Assembly: GCA_006535965.1 (NCBI GenBank) | Contig: QEAR01000093.1 | Span: 19,432 to 83,431 of the forward strand | DNA from: Spizellomyces sp. 'palustris' | Lineage: Eukaryota; Chytridiomycota; Chytridiomycetes; Spizellomycetales; Spizellomycetaceae | Length of the DNA: 64,000 nt | Direction of reading: 5' to 3' | Shown here: one piece after another, positions 11,720 to 24,364 of the stretch | Numbering within the stretch: position 1 is the first letter of the stretch | How the letters are laid out: every line of letters starts with the position of its first letter | Translations under genes and position numbers: made by a program | Notes under the pieces: model-generated | Database searches by the model: none | What the model was told of the DNA's origin: nothing | Seen by the model: the letters and a program-made list of their open reading frames with translations, nothing else

Positions 11720-13760
11720 TCACGTGGGAATACGGTCTCTCAGATATGTGAGAACGGCATCCGTCCCTAATTCCAACGACGAATTAAATTGATGGGACTA
11801 AAATCCAATTCGATTTCAATGTGTACCTTTATCGAGAATCTGTCTGCGAGGTACTCTAAAAGAATTCCCCCCAAGCGTTAGAATCCGCAAGCGAGTACAC
11901 AACCCTAGCTCAGGTGGAATGTGCGCTATATTGTTATCGGCTAATTCCAGAACGTATAAGTGTTGGAGGTTTCGAAAGGTATTGGGGTCAATCCGGTCTA
12001 TCGCATTTGCTGAAGCGAGAAATGTCTCAAGCTGAGGAAACGGCAACCTGGGTGGTAAGCTTGCGATACGATTATGGTTGACATTGAGCTCGCGCAGAGC
12101 AGGAAAATCGGGAGAGGACGGAAGCGAGGCAAGGAAATTAGACGCCAAGTTCAGGATTTGTAAATTAGGAAGGCTTTTCACGGGAAACTCTGTAACCTGG
12201 TTGTGGTTCAGTACAAGTGTTGTTAATCCGTACGCTAAATCGTACACAGCTTCGGGAATTCTGGTAAACGCATTGTGATGCAGAACGAGGGTGGAAGGAG
12301 TCCAAGATAGCTCACTAAAACATGAAGAATCCAATTGAGCCAAAGAACGTTGAGAGAGATCTACCGTGCGGGAGGCCGCTTCTTGGGTAGATGGAGTTAT
12401 AGGCCTTCTGCCGGGACTTCCTGGCGGGCTCAAGTGCGATTGTATAGTGGGAGATGGCGCGTCTATGTGACATGATTAGTCGTGGAAACGGAATGTAGCT
12501 CCAAAGTCGTTGTACCTGCTATCTTATCCCTCAAAGTTCTCAGAATCTTCGACGTTGACCCGAGCGGCATTCCACGCAAAGGGTTTCCAGTAAATAGAAA
12601 AGCATCGATACCCTCCAATAGACCCAGCTCTGGTGGTAACTTTCCAATCGAGTTGTTGGTAATGTCCAAACGCTTCAGCTCCTTCAAGCCCAGGATTTCC
12701 ATTGGAAACTCTGTCAACTTATTGTACCCAACATCTAGGATCTGGAGGTGGGGTGATTCTGCCAGAATTCCATCACCCAATTTTGTTATTGTATTTTGGG
12801 AAACATAGAGTTCACGCAATGCAGGGAATTTAATGGTTTCCCCCTCGGGCGCGAGCGAAGTGAGCTGGTTACGACGAAGATCAAGGCGCTGCAGGAGCTT
12901 CAGGCTGTTTTCAGCCGCGGTAAAGAGCCGAGCCAGCCTGTTATCAGCCACTTCTAGATCGCTGAGATGAAGTAGACTGCTGAAATCGCCCAGCAGTTCA
13001 AGTTCGTTTCCAGAGAGGTTTAGAGTAGTCAAGGTCGTCAACTGGTTCAAAGACGTTGGAAGGGATATCAACTTGTTGTTGGAGACATTGAGAGTTTTCA
13101 GCCGCTTAAAGTCACCAATGGACACCGGAAGTTCCGAGAATTTGTTGTTTGCTAGGTTCAGCTCGATGATAGGCAAGGCGAATACACCCGCTGGCAGGGA
13201 CGTGAGAGTATTGCCGGAAACATTCAGAATCGAAAGACTAATTAGTGCCCCAATCTCTTCAGGAAGCCGCGAGATGACGTTGTTATGTATCTGGATCGGG
13301 ATGGAGATAACTTCAACAACCTGCGAGGTAAAGTGACGATTGCAACGAAAGAACCAACGAACATCCAGGACTGTCAATCCTTCGAACATTCCAACCCGCG
13401 GGTCCAAATCTTCCAACATGTTATCAGCTATAGTTAGCCTCGTCAAATCCACCACCTAGAAGTTGCAGATGAGCTTCAAACCCCAAACCTTTTGCCAAGA
13501 GTGTTACTTACTTCCCACCAATAAGCGTCAGCTGCTTCGCGTCTATCAAAGGAAAGGTCCACCTTTTGCGTGCTCTCCGCAACATCATCCCAAAGAGCAT
13601 TGGGAATTGCCGTCAAAGACCGGTTAGAGAGATTTAAACGCCCTGAAGTTCGTGATTGAGCTACCAGCTTCCTTATGACTTGTTCGGGCCCAACGGACGC
13701 TGGCGCACTACGAAATTCAGGTCGTTTGAACCTTGCCCTGGAGGATTTACTGCTGAGCAT
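11720..13760 (-). CDS. LRRC40: Leucine-rich repeat protein LRRC40
   Basis: Five or so exons encode a full-length LRRC40-type protein. The N-terminus 'SGRLNLSNRSLTAIPNALWD' followed by 'YWWE|VVDLTRLTIADNML' matches the family opening. About twenty LRRs follow (e.g. 'LSILNVSGNTLTSLPAGVF', 'LKRLDITNNSIGKLPPELG'). The end 'FRVPRRQILDKG|TDAVLTY' plus 'LRDRIPT' is nearly identical to the animal C-terminus. Introns: one after exon 1, ending at 13456; 13291-13362 (donor gttcgt), which is open in frame and restores 'LDIHNN'; and 11767-11826, which places the true stop at 11720. The start is the ATG at 13760. Family members are cytosolic LRR proteins of unclear biochemical role. The gene is head to head with TTI1. 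Confidence 0.88.
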
Positions 13761-13998
13761 GGTGAAAATAAGTGAACTTGCTATGTTTCGTACTGTGGAA
13801 AGACGGATCGGACACTCTGACACGAATGAGCCGGCTCCAATGCGCTTACGCTATCAAGTTGAATTGGAATCTAACTGACATGCTTGAGCTGCCTCTTCGG
13901 CGAGGACTCACTGGTACTACTCCATGGTGCTTCCTTAGTTGAAAGGTCCCGAGATAGCGGGGTGGCAGCTTGAATGACTGAAGGTCCTGTGGATCTGC
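13761..13998. promoter_or_regulatory. Shared LRRC40/TTI1 divergent promoter region
   Basis: Only 238 bases separate the two start codons of divergent genes, so both promoters and 5' UTRs must lie here or overlap coding sequence. No clear TATA box was identified. Confidence 0.5.
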
Positions 13999-16900
13999 AT
14001 GGATTCAGCTACACTAGAATCTCGAAGGCGTGAAGCCTTCAAGCAGGTGCTGTCAGACGGCGATGCCAGTGGGAGCAGGTATTCTTCATCTAACCCTATT
14101 TGCATGCTCAGCTCAAGCCAATATGCGTGGACGTGATGAACCCCCACTGCTGGACAACTACAAATAGAGATCCAACCAACCCGCTGGTGGCTCTGCTCGA
14201 TATGCTGCACGTCTTTGGTGCAAGCGAATGCGGCGCCAGCGTACTGGGTGGCCTAGTGGAATACGTCACGTTTCCGATTCTGCAGCTTTTCAGCTACCCG
14301 TCGGCTTCCTTGAGTGCCTTGGAGTGCGGTCTCGAATGTCTACTGTACATTTTGGAAAAGTGTCCGGGTGAAGCAGTGCCGCTCCAACTTTATCGGGAAT
14401 TGCTAGTTACTTTACCGTTCATAATATCTCAAGGAACTGTATCGAAGGCAGTGAGAAACGGGAGAGGACCATCAGAGGAGGTCAAATTCCTCGGCGTTTG
14501 GTGTCTGCTGGCCCTGGTAAAGAAACCTGCGGTAAACCCCCCGACGGTAGAAAATGAACAGTGCGAGGAAGTGGACAGGGTAGCCGTAGGGGATTCGACT
14601 GATAAGGAACTGAGTAGATCAGAGTATCAGCCAGCTGTTGCACACGTAGTAGTCGTTCTGTTGGACTTGATCGAGAAGGAGCGGAATTTGCGTCTGCAAG
14701 TATCCGCTATAGACACATTATCGTGTGTCGTGCAGCATTTGCGCGAGCCGGATATAGTTGCTCAATTCTTACCGGGAATCAGTTCTACGCTGGCCAAAGT
14801 GATAACGAAGGACTCAAAGGACAGTCATCGAATCATCGTTGGGTGTTTAAATTTACTGCTCCAGACTGTTGTATTAGTCATGAGTGATGATGCTTGCGAA
14901 CACTTACTTCCAAAGCAAAAACCTAGTTGGGCTGATTTGGTCGAGCTGGCTCAGCGAATTCCGCCGATGGATGATCGGGCACAGAACTTGAGGCCGCCAT
15001 TGCACGCTCCAGCCAGCGTTGCGAATTCTTCAGAACCGCAAGCGAATCCATATATAGTCAGGGATGACCATTGGCACAAGGTCACCGTCATACGTCTCAA
15101 TAAGCTCTTTACTCGTATATTTGCGATTCGTAGCCACGATCAATGGAAAATACGCCTGGGCTTCTTGCGGTTTGCATCCAATGTGGCACTGCACTGTTCC
15201 TATTCCCTTGGGCTGTCCATCCCGCTGTTGGTTGAAACGTTGCTGTGCTACGTCAATGACGAATACCCCCTGGTGGCGAACGAATGCCGGGCGCAAATTG
15301 AAGTCGTAGCTGCGAAAATACGCGACCAATATTCAGTAACATCCGTCCTGAAAGAGAATTTCTTCTCCTACATGATGGCGCTCCCGCGACAAATGATGCA
15401 GACTGATGATGGCAGAAAACTGGAATCCCTTCATATCGCAAACGGTTACTTGATGCTCCTAAAGCGAGAAATCAACAAGCCCTTGGGAGCTGTTATGAAT
15501 CATGTGTCTCTTGGATTGCTCAAGATCTTGACATTTGATGGTTCTGAAGTCAAGCTGGTAGAGGATTCGGTAGCAGAGTCGAGCATTGGGTTTGCCATCC
15601 TGGATATGGCGTCCGAAATTCCGGAGAGGAGTGAACCGTCAACCGGAAAAGATTTCAAGCGGTTTGCGTACATGTTTCCGCGAAAGCGATTTCAGTACTT
15701 TCATAACGATAAAGTTACTTCAGCTATCAGCCAAATGTGCCGCCTATTGGGCTACTATGGGGATCTAGAATCTCTCGTAGACCATTTCTTAGGACACCTA
15801 CGTTCCACAGACTTCGGGGATTATCAGCCACAAACGATCTACATTCTGAATGAAATATGTCTTGGTGCTGCGGGTGTAGGAGTCGAAGCTCTCAGCTATC
15901 CCAATGGGTCAGAAGACAGAAAAGCCTATATGATGCCAATTATAAAATCCGTAGTTCGCGAATATCTTGACTCACCCATACTGAAACTTCCGACAAATCT
16001 TGCTGATTTGAGTCTTCTCAGGGACCTTCGAAGATTGAACCCCGACTATCTCGTGAACGAGCCAGATAGTGCTTCTATGAGTGCTACCTTCAACGCCGTC
16101 ATCCGAAAAACTAGCCTTCTTCTTGAAGGCGTAGCGGTCATGGCTGCTGTGGCTGGAGCGGACTTTCGATTACTGCTTATGGATACTCTTTATGTGATAC
16201 TTGAAAACGTTGGGGATCCGAATCGAACAGTAAGCGATTCGGCAATGGCGGCATTAATTGCAGTAGCGGAAGCTTGTGAGTATCACAAATCCACTCAACC
16301 CTCGAGCGATAGCATGCATGGGCCGCGCGAAATGATTCTCCAGAATGTTGACTACATTGTGAATATTGTATCACGACGCTTGCGCTACATTGCGCAGAAT
16401 CCACGAGCGCCACTCGTGCTGAAAGCGGCCATCCGGATTGCTGGTGTTCATATCGTTCCTTACATGGATGATTCTGTCGACGAAATTTTGGATGCTCTGG
16501 ATCATTGGCACAATGAAAATGGGCTAGTCGTGTTCAATTTAATTGGAGTTCTTAAGACCTTGATGGACGTGATATGTGAGGATGCCAGTGTACCCGTGGA
16601 GAAAGATACCTCGAAGGATGAAAGAAGTGAAAGTGCTAGCCTTGCCCCAATAATGGATAAGCGAGCCCCTTTCGAACTCTCTGACTGTTCGCAAGAGATG
16701 CTTGGATTTTACCTCGAATGCAAGTCGTCCGTTGAAGAGCGAAAAACACCGGACCAACAGAATCGCGGGCAGGCATCGATTGGCGACATAGAAAAATTCT
16801 TCACGGACCCCAAAAGTGGTCGATTTGATGGAGTAACATCCGCGAGCAGACCGATTTCGTCACCGGATGAGCTAGGCCCAAGTGGCGACAAATTCGACAT

Positions 16901-17822
16901 GCACGGGACAAGGGATATGCGAGCCGATGGAGAAGGACCTCCGTCTCATGTGCAATCATTGACTCTGAAAATCGTCAACAAGTTATACCATTACCTCTCT
17001 AGTGCGAACCCGAGACTTCGGGTCCAGTCCCTACGCATTATTCATGGTGCTCTCCCTATCTTCCGCCTACGCTCGAACGACCTCAACCCAACCATTCACA
17101 AGTTCTGGCCGATCATCACCCGTCGCTTGGGAGACCAGGAACATTACGTCGTATCTGAAGCATTAATTGCTGTGGCAACCATGTGTCGCCTGTCGCCCGA
17201 TTTTGTTGTCAAACGGGTGGCGGACGATCTGGTCCCCCGGTTTGAAGTCCTTGTAAAACATTTGCAGAGGGCTGTTGAGCGGACATATGCGGGAGAGAAG
17301 GAAGGGTCGCATCGGGCACATCAAGATGCACATCATCGGGTGGTAACATCACAGCAGATGAAGGTCTACGTCGCATCTCTTACCACTATGGCCGAGCTAC
17401 TTCTTAGAGTCCAGATGTCAAACAGTAGTATCTATAGGATAGTAACTAGTGTAGTACCTTTCTTGAATTCACGGTGGTATACGCAGGAAGCTACAGAAGG
17501 CGCTGTGGGCGTGCTGAAAGCGGCCGCTAACTGCCGTCACGGACAGGATATCGTGTGGCTGTCATTATGGGCAGTCATGGGCGGACAGAGAGTGCAATTG
17601 TCAACAGAGGGGACTTGGGCAACAACCCTGCGGGAAGGAAAAATTCCTAAGTGGATGGCTGAACACTGGAGAGGTCGAGGGAGGCCCGAAGATTTTATCC
17701 CTGCTGGTATGGAGGTTTTGAATAGTTTTGATGGTAAAGCAACCTGTGAGCTGGTTGCAAATGGATTCCCTATGTTGGATGGGACATCGGAGGGTGGATT
17801 GGGTATGGCAGTTTCGTGCTAG
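13999..17822 (+). CDS. TTI1: TTI1, TTT-complex HEAT-repeat protein
   Basis: A 16-codon first exon (13999-14046, 'MDSATLESRRREAFKQ') is joined by a 65-nt intron in phase 0 to 'LKPICVDVMN'. The second exon, 14112-17822, is uninterrupted; the total is about 1252 residues. The alpha-solenoid content fits TTI1: 'FLPGISSTLAKVITKDSKDS', 'HRIIVGCLNLLLQ', 'WKIRLGFLRFASNVALHCS', 'VNDEYPLVANECRAQIE' and, near the C-terminus, 'ANPRLRVQSLRIIHGALPIF'. TTI1 works with TEL2 and TTI2 as an HSP90 co-chaperone that stabilises PIKK kinases such as TOR, ATM and ATR. The C-terminus ends in the usual TTI1 closing helices. Codon usage matches neighbouring genes. Confidence 0.9.
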
Positions 17823-17921
17823 GAATACCATGTGCATAGGTTGGCAGCTGGGCATACCATACATGATATACGTGCAGCGCCATCTAGGAGGCCAAGATAT
17901 AACAAAATCAATGTTATGGGA

Positions 17922-20308
17922 TCACGGCATTATTTGCACCAATTTTTCCCAATCACCCCCTTCTTCAGGCCTCCCGTTTCCGTCTGCGTCCCCTTCGAAC
18001 AATGCAGTACTCCCAATTCTCGACCCCGCCATACGCCTTCGCAACCATAGGACTTGTCGGAACATCGCAAGGATTGTCGCACCGTGCTTCACCCCAACAC
18101 GCAAATGCGACAAAAATGCAAAAAAATCAAGCACGGCAAGAATTCGATCCCTACAAAATCGACATAGAGGTTGCCACGCCGCATCTGGTGACAAGGAAGT
18201 TTGTGTTGCTGAAGATGAGGAAACGGATCCTATGGTTGTAGATGATGTGCTCGGCGCTGGGGCGACAAACCGAATTTTGTAATCACAATCTCGGATCAAT
18301 GTACAAGCATAGCATTTTGTACGAGCTGCCGGTCGCTGTGATTGTTGGGAGGCGATGTCACTCGACAACGGTGATGGTGAGGAAGGTGACTGTGATAGCT
18401 TACTCGCCAGTGAAGGATTCGATCGAGTTGCCCATTGCGATACCACCTCACACCATCCCCGTGATATGTTTTCCAGGAATTTCTTTTTGCTGGATGTGCT
18501 TAAGCCCTGTGTTTGCTTGAATATCCCACCCCCCTCCAGGTGGTACCCGTAGAATAGGCATGGTTCGACATCCTCCGCCATACACCGTTTGAAGAACTGA
18601 GTTGTAATAGAGGGTGTTTGTTGGGAGTTCGAGTTCATGGTTTCCTTTACGTGCTCCTGAAATTCTGAGAAGATGACACCGTCGACTGGGATGGTTGAAG
18701 ACGAGTTGACGCCTAGAACTGGGAAAGAGCTATGCGGGGAAACAATGACTGATGACCTTCGCATAATACTGTCGCGACGGAGAGGAGGGCCAGAAGTAGC
18801 AAGGCTGGATTGTGAACCCAGCGGCGAACTGGAACCGGCGGCAGTGGTAAGGTTGGTAACAGAGCTTGATCGTAGTTTAGCAGCTTCTAATGCCCGTAGA
18901 GACTGACGCAGTTGTTGTAATTCGTCGTCCCGTCTTTGGAAATTTTGCATTACCTCGCTCAGCTCGCCCCTCAATTGGCGATTAGAATGTTCCAGTTCAT
19001 CCCGCATTTTTGCTTCATCTATCACCATTCGATTCGCTTGGTCAAACAGTTGGGCAGTCAGCTCCTCGAGTTCTTGATCTAAAATGTCCTTGCTCAGCTG
19101 TAGTCTATCCCTTACGGCGCGTTCCCCCTCTAATTGATCGGCAAGATCGGTGATATCAAGCTTGAGACCGTCAATAGTATCCTGCAAGTGGTGTAGTTGT
19201 AGCATCATGTCACGGCAGATGTGGCATTTGCTCATCGTTGGGGTGCTTGGGGTTGTTCCGGTACTTCTCGATGGATTGGTCGCTAGATCGCTCTCGTCAT
19301 CCTCCGGTAGAGAAGTAGCAGCATGATAAAGTGCTGCAGCGGCCTTTTGAGCTGAAACCTTCCGTTCGTGGCTAGAGGCAGAAGAGTATGATCGACCAGA
19401 TTGTAAACCTGCCTGTGACATGTTTCCGGTCGAAAAAAGTCCTTTTGCATCGCTTGAAGCAGTACGAAGCCGTGGGGGCTCAGGTTCCCCTTCTCTGCAA
19501 GGAGGTAGTTGAGGCCATGCCCCGTCGCCGGGGGACGCCGACTCTGCATGTGGTGCCTCTCCATTCAATCGAGGCAGAGGCCCCAGATCCTGAGTAGTTT
19601 GAATGCCTGGTGGCTTGGGCTGTGACACAGCCTTAACTGACATCTGGGCACTTTTTAGATAATTCAACGCCAGGCGCAGACATTCCATACACTGAACTTC
19701 CAAGGGGGTTGCGCCGCCTGGCAACATTGCTTTTGAGCCGGATGTCAAAGACAGCTGGAAGTTTGCAGCCTGCTGAGCTTGCTGTTTCTCTGCCATCTGT
19801 GCCGGCAAAGACTTATCGTTACTGGATTTGCTGATAGTTGATGCGACACGGGGGTGCTCAGCTTGGCCGGAATCCGCACTGAAGGACTCCTTTCCTCCAC
19901 GCGTCAACCATTCCTCAAAGTTCAACATTGGCTTTCCCAGAAAGAGAATGGCTTCTTTGATTGCAAACTCGTACCGATTCAGCTTTATTCGCATAACGTC
20001 AATTACATCATTTTTCTGCATAAGAGTTTCCGCGGTGAGAGCCAACTCTCTCTCTTTTTGCTCGCTGACATTCTAATTCAAGCAAAAAACATCAACGGTT
20101 CGAGGGAATAGGTGTGATGCAAAAGGCGCTGTAAGGGCAACGTTACCTTGAGCTGGGTTTCCAGTTCAACTATTCTCCTCTCAAGGCTTTTTACAGTATC
20201 CTGACTATCGCACTCGGACTGCTCGTTCTCGTTATCTATGCCGACTATTCTGTCATGGGACTGAGTAGGAGTATCAACTCGACCGGGTGAAAGTACAGCT
20301 TCCGCCAT
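17922..20308 (-). CDS. Sec2/Rabin-type Rab guanine nucleotide exchange factor
   Basis: Two exons: 20308-20147 (54 residues, a coiled-coil start 'SLERRIVELETQLK') and 20072-17922, separated by a 74-nt intron. The roughly 770-residue protein has a central Sec2 coiled-coil GEF domain at about residues 345-450; its signature is 'ELTAQLFDQANRMVIDEA' followed by 'LEHSNRQLRGEL'. A Ser/Pro-rich linker precedes it. The C-terminal third resembles the Rabin8/GRAB tail: 'VEPCLFYGYH', 'YKIRFVAP', 'CRDRILAVLDFFAFLSHLRV' and 'VLWLRRRMA'. Such proteins activate Sec4/Rab8 on secretory vesicles and interact with the exocyst; in ciliated cells Rabin8 also promotes ciliary membrane growth. The gene is convergent with TTI1 across 99 bases. 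Confidence 0.87.
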
Positions 20309-20503
20309 AAGTGGGCTTGCGCATTCAGTGCTGAGGCTGAGGGAATGTGAAGCAAACTAGAAGACTTCAGCATCCCGCTGGGCTTACGTAAGAAATTCTT
20401 CATGTGCTAGCAGTTGATTAACACTATCTATTGTTGAAAGCATACTACGAAAATTACTCTAATAACAATCTACGCTTAGACAACATAAAACAATTGTAAC
20501 AAA

Positions 20504-23500
20504 TTAAGCTAAGAACAAGATCACAACGCAGGCACTTCCCCAAGCACCTGCTAGAATATGATCGTTTGCAAAGATGCAAGCATAAAGCGTGGTGAAAAGC
20601 AACATCGTCTTGACAAGCTGCGCAACGAGTGCAAGAGCAAATTCGTATCCTATTCTTTGGATCGAGGATTTCGGAGTATTGGCTTGGCCTGAATCATGAG
20701 TCAGCCTCCACTTACTCTCGACAAGCATGATGGATTCACTTACCGTCAACCACAGAGGCCCAACATGGAACGATGAGTCCGGCAAAATTGGACGCTACCA
20801 CCTTTCCAGGCCGCAAGGCTACTATGACAGCACCAGTCCATGCATCGGATTGGAGCACTGCGCCGCGAATACTTAAACGGTAGACAAATTCCTTCCGGGC
20901 AAGGACGCGCTCCACGCCCACTACTTCCAACCCAGCACCCGGAATTCGACATGCCGGCTGGCAGTCTCTCACGATACGGTCACTAGCGTGAACGAAAGAG
21001 GCCTCAAATGCCTCCGGACCGATGTCGGCTCCTGCAACCCCCTTGACCTCGTCAGAGAATTGGACTGTAACCTCAAGATGCTCGGGAGTCCACCTTGTGT
21101 CCTGAATCCCGATCACATGCACAGCTCGCCCTGTGATGGCTTCTAGGCGCTGATTAACGTCGCATTTACCAAATGGCGGCCTAGCGTCCGTACATTTGTC
21201 ACCATTTACGTTGACAGCAATGCTGGTCCCTTCTCTCCACGTCCCTTTGCTTTTTTGGTAATCTAGTTCTACGTCCCATAAATCGGTATCATTATGATAT
21301 TCGATGTTCAAGGATTCCACAGCAGATCCATTGACCGAAATTGCAAAAGAATCCAAATCGATGCTCACGCGCGACGAGAACTGTATTACGATCATACCCC
21401 GCCTGTTGCCCCCACTTATTTCGTTCCGTGCCGCCAACTTTTCGTACCAGCCGACAATAGCCGCAGTTGGTCGACGACGCCGCACATGGAGAACTCGGGT
21501 TACCGACGTTTGGTCATCGTTTACAGGATCTTGCAGATATGTTTGTATGAAGACACCCGCTCGAGGATTTGCCGCGTCAAATGATCTGTCGAACCGGGTA
21601 ATGACCTTCGGCTTGTGTCCGGAAAAGCCCTCCTGAAGACCGACAATGCTGACCCCAGGATCTACAAAAGGTTCACCAGCATACAAAGCCATAACCCGTG
21701 GTCCAATTAGTTGCAGACCTGCGGACGCAAGCGCTTTCCTTTGTGAACCACCGGGGGTTTTAGATACTGCCCCCATTTGCGGACATGCGTTTGCATTCGC
21801 GTAGAACTTGGCGGGAAGATGGCAATGGGTTGCAAGATCCACGCGATAGGAGCGACGAGGCTCATCCGAGCAGCAAAACCCTAACGCTCACAAATGAGCC
21901 ATGTTCACATGAGACTTCAAGATGCTGGATGCAGTTCGTTTCTCACCTTTGACTAGTTCCACCTCTGCATTGGCGCTCCATACTGGTAAATGAGGCCAAC
22001 CTGCTCCAACCAAGGCATTTTCACGGACAGCCAATATGAGCTTATCGCCGGTGTTGTATTTTTCCAGTGGTAAATGTATCGCGATGTCATATTCCATCTC
22101 TTCTTTCGTAGAATCAGCACCTGGCGCCGTCGGAAGCTTCGCGTGACAGACCCACAGAATGTCCAGCGTTGTTCGGACAGTTCGGCTACTCCAAAAGAAT
22201 TCAGCTTTCTGCTGGGCGAGAATTACCGAAAACGACTCCGGCAGTGCCATTTTTCTACCCGTCCTTGGAATGAAAGTGCCGGAAAATGCGAAACGGGCAA
22301 CCAAGGTGACTGCATCCACGCGATGTTTAAGCCATGCTCGTACGGTAGGTGGAGGAGAAATCGATATGCGCAGTTGCTTCGGTGAACATGGTGCGAAAGG
22401 GTACTGGGCATCAAAGCAAGCTTTAGGCGAAGGCCATATCTCGAGCGTTGCGTTTACGGGCCAGTGGTTAATCGGTACTGTATATTTGGTGACACGGAGG
22501 TGGAGAATGAAGGTCGCTTTAAATGTATCTTGATGTGTGGTATGCAAAGCTGCCTCAATCATGGGAGCACCGACGTGAACATCATCTATGATAATATTCG
22601 CTAATGCGATACCATTTCCATCTATTACGCGACTTTTGAAGGAGATGAGATCGGGTCCACCGAGTGCGTTTGGTGCAACACTGAACCGGAGGCCCCCTTT
22701 CGTATCACGGGCTACTGCTTCTGGGAATGCGACTGTTATTTGATCCACACCAAGACTCCTCAGTTGTAGTGATGGTTGGTCTCGAACATGTAGGATTCGA
22801 GAAACACTCGACGAAAACACCAGGTCTTTTCCCTTCCCATTCACTCCACATTTGAACCAATACTCGGCAACATACAAGCCAGTCTTGGTGGGGTCAAATG
22901 GTCTGTCATATTGCCGGTAGAGATGGCATCTTGGCGTTCCACGTCTGCGCGCAACTCCTTGAAGACAAGGGCATCCCGCGGGTTCGCACGCGAACGAAGC
23001 CCCTGGGTCAATATACGTTGAATTCCGGTAGATGGCATCGTACCTGCGGCCAACCAAATGTGCGATGGGACGACATGATAACGAAGACGCTTCCGGCTTG
23101 TGTCCAATAGCATCCCTGATTTCTACATGTCGTACTTTGATCATGTCGAGGCGCCGGCTGATCTCCGCACTGATGACTGTCAGCGCCAAAATTACGCACA
23201 TTAACACTGACCGTCGCGATGCATTCAGTCCATGGAAAATCTTTGTCCCTTCAGCATAATTCACAACAATAGATCCCTTGGTGGAGGGGCAGTGATTCGA
23301 CACATAATAAAAAGCCAGTCCAAGAATAAGATATGCACAACCGCCAAACGATATGGAACCAGTTTGACCAAAAAGATAGTTTCCGTATGCAACCAGTCCA
23401 AGCGCCGCGGCTAATAGCTGACAGAATTAGCAACGTGCAAAAAATGCCTGCCGCGGGTATCCAGAGCATGCATGAAGCCCTGCAAACGTGGACTTACCAG

Positions 23501-23907
23501 CCTGGCAAAGGTCTTCCACACGCTTGACCCCAAGCATTTGTCGAATGCGTATGAATTACCCTCCTAAACCCGCATACTAGGTTTTCTGTCTATCTGTCAC
23601 AAAACAAATCGTGTACGTGGCATCTGCAAAGTACGAAGCCTGACCTCGCACTTTGGCGAACTTCGTTGGTTCCAGCCACTTCCTTTGGAAATGTGAACCT
23701 TCTGTGCTTACGTACCGGCGGATTGGATTGAGAGACCTCAACCCAACTTGCTTGGACGTGTACTCTTAAACTGGTTGACCGTCTTTGAGGCCATATGGCG
23801 TGATAGTTGTAATGGACACTTGTTCCCAGACGTGCGTGTCGCTGGTTAGCATGAGTTGTCACCTCGGACAAGTCTTGCACACGAGACTTTTGAAACACTA
23901 ATGCCAT
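20504..23907 (-). CDS. Multi-spanning membrane protein with two DUF5011-like Ig domains
   Basis: Five exons (23907-23617, 23563-23498, 23417-21947, 21880-20744, 20688-20504) give exactly 1050 codons. An in-frame TGA near 21890 lies inside the 66-nt intron 3, so this is one gene, not two. Residues 1-117 are hydrophilic. Hydrophobic helices lie at about 118-136, 139-157 and 188-206. Two related regions follow (about 237-331 and 665-742), with 'YIDPGASF' and 'LYAGEPFVDPGVS' early and 'SRILHVR' or 'TRVLHVR' at their ends, as in bacterial DUF5011 Ig-like folds. Beta-rich spacers follow each. The last exon adds a helix hairpin at about 1005-1048 with 'ANDHILAGAWGSA' between the helices. Function is unknown; a surface adhesion or sensing role is inference only. 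Confidence 0.68.
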
Positions 23908-24364
23908 GTTTCTAGGCAATCGTCCGGCTCAATATCGCAGAGAATATATGACTATGCGCCTTCCAGCGTAGTCAGTACCGTGAGCTCCTCTTGGGATGAT
24001 GTTGAACATGTGAGTACCACTAAGCGTAGATGAGGCGCAAATATGGAAAGGCCGGACTGGCAAATCTCGGCAACTTTGGATATGCATTTCTGCTGAATGA
24101 GCACAGATCTTGAACGATTAATGGCGGAAATTCCATAACTGACGGTGGTTGGGCATTGGTTGCTAGGATTACGATGCGCACGCGACATCCCAGGTAGAAG
24201 AGATGTTGGAGCAACTCGAAACCTTTCTATATCATGGTACGGGGAACGGGTTATGGGTTTCGGAAGGATGTTAAGATGTCCTCTCCTGACATTACGTCTT
24301 CATGTTTTCCGACAGAAAGCGATACACTCATTGGTAATCAACAATTGATGGAGGAATGCATAGA
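23908..24364. other. Intergenic region with unassigned ORFs
   Basis: About 460 bases between two divergent genes. A minus-strand ORF (23952-24188) reads protein-like but starts without ATG in the track and could not be linked in phase to the downstream gene. It may be an upstream exon of the DUF5011 gene or noise. Confidence 0.35.

Noticed and set aside
20736-21890. Two separate tandem genes in the DUF5011 locus
   Set aside because: A 66-nt intron (donor gtgaga, acceptor gttag) removes the in-frame TGA and joins the two parts in phase; the second part has no ATG at its start.
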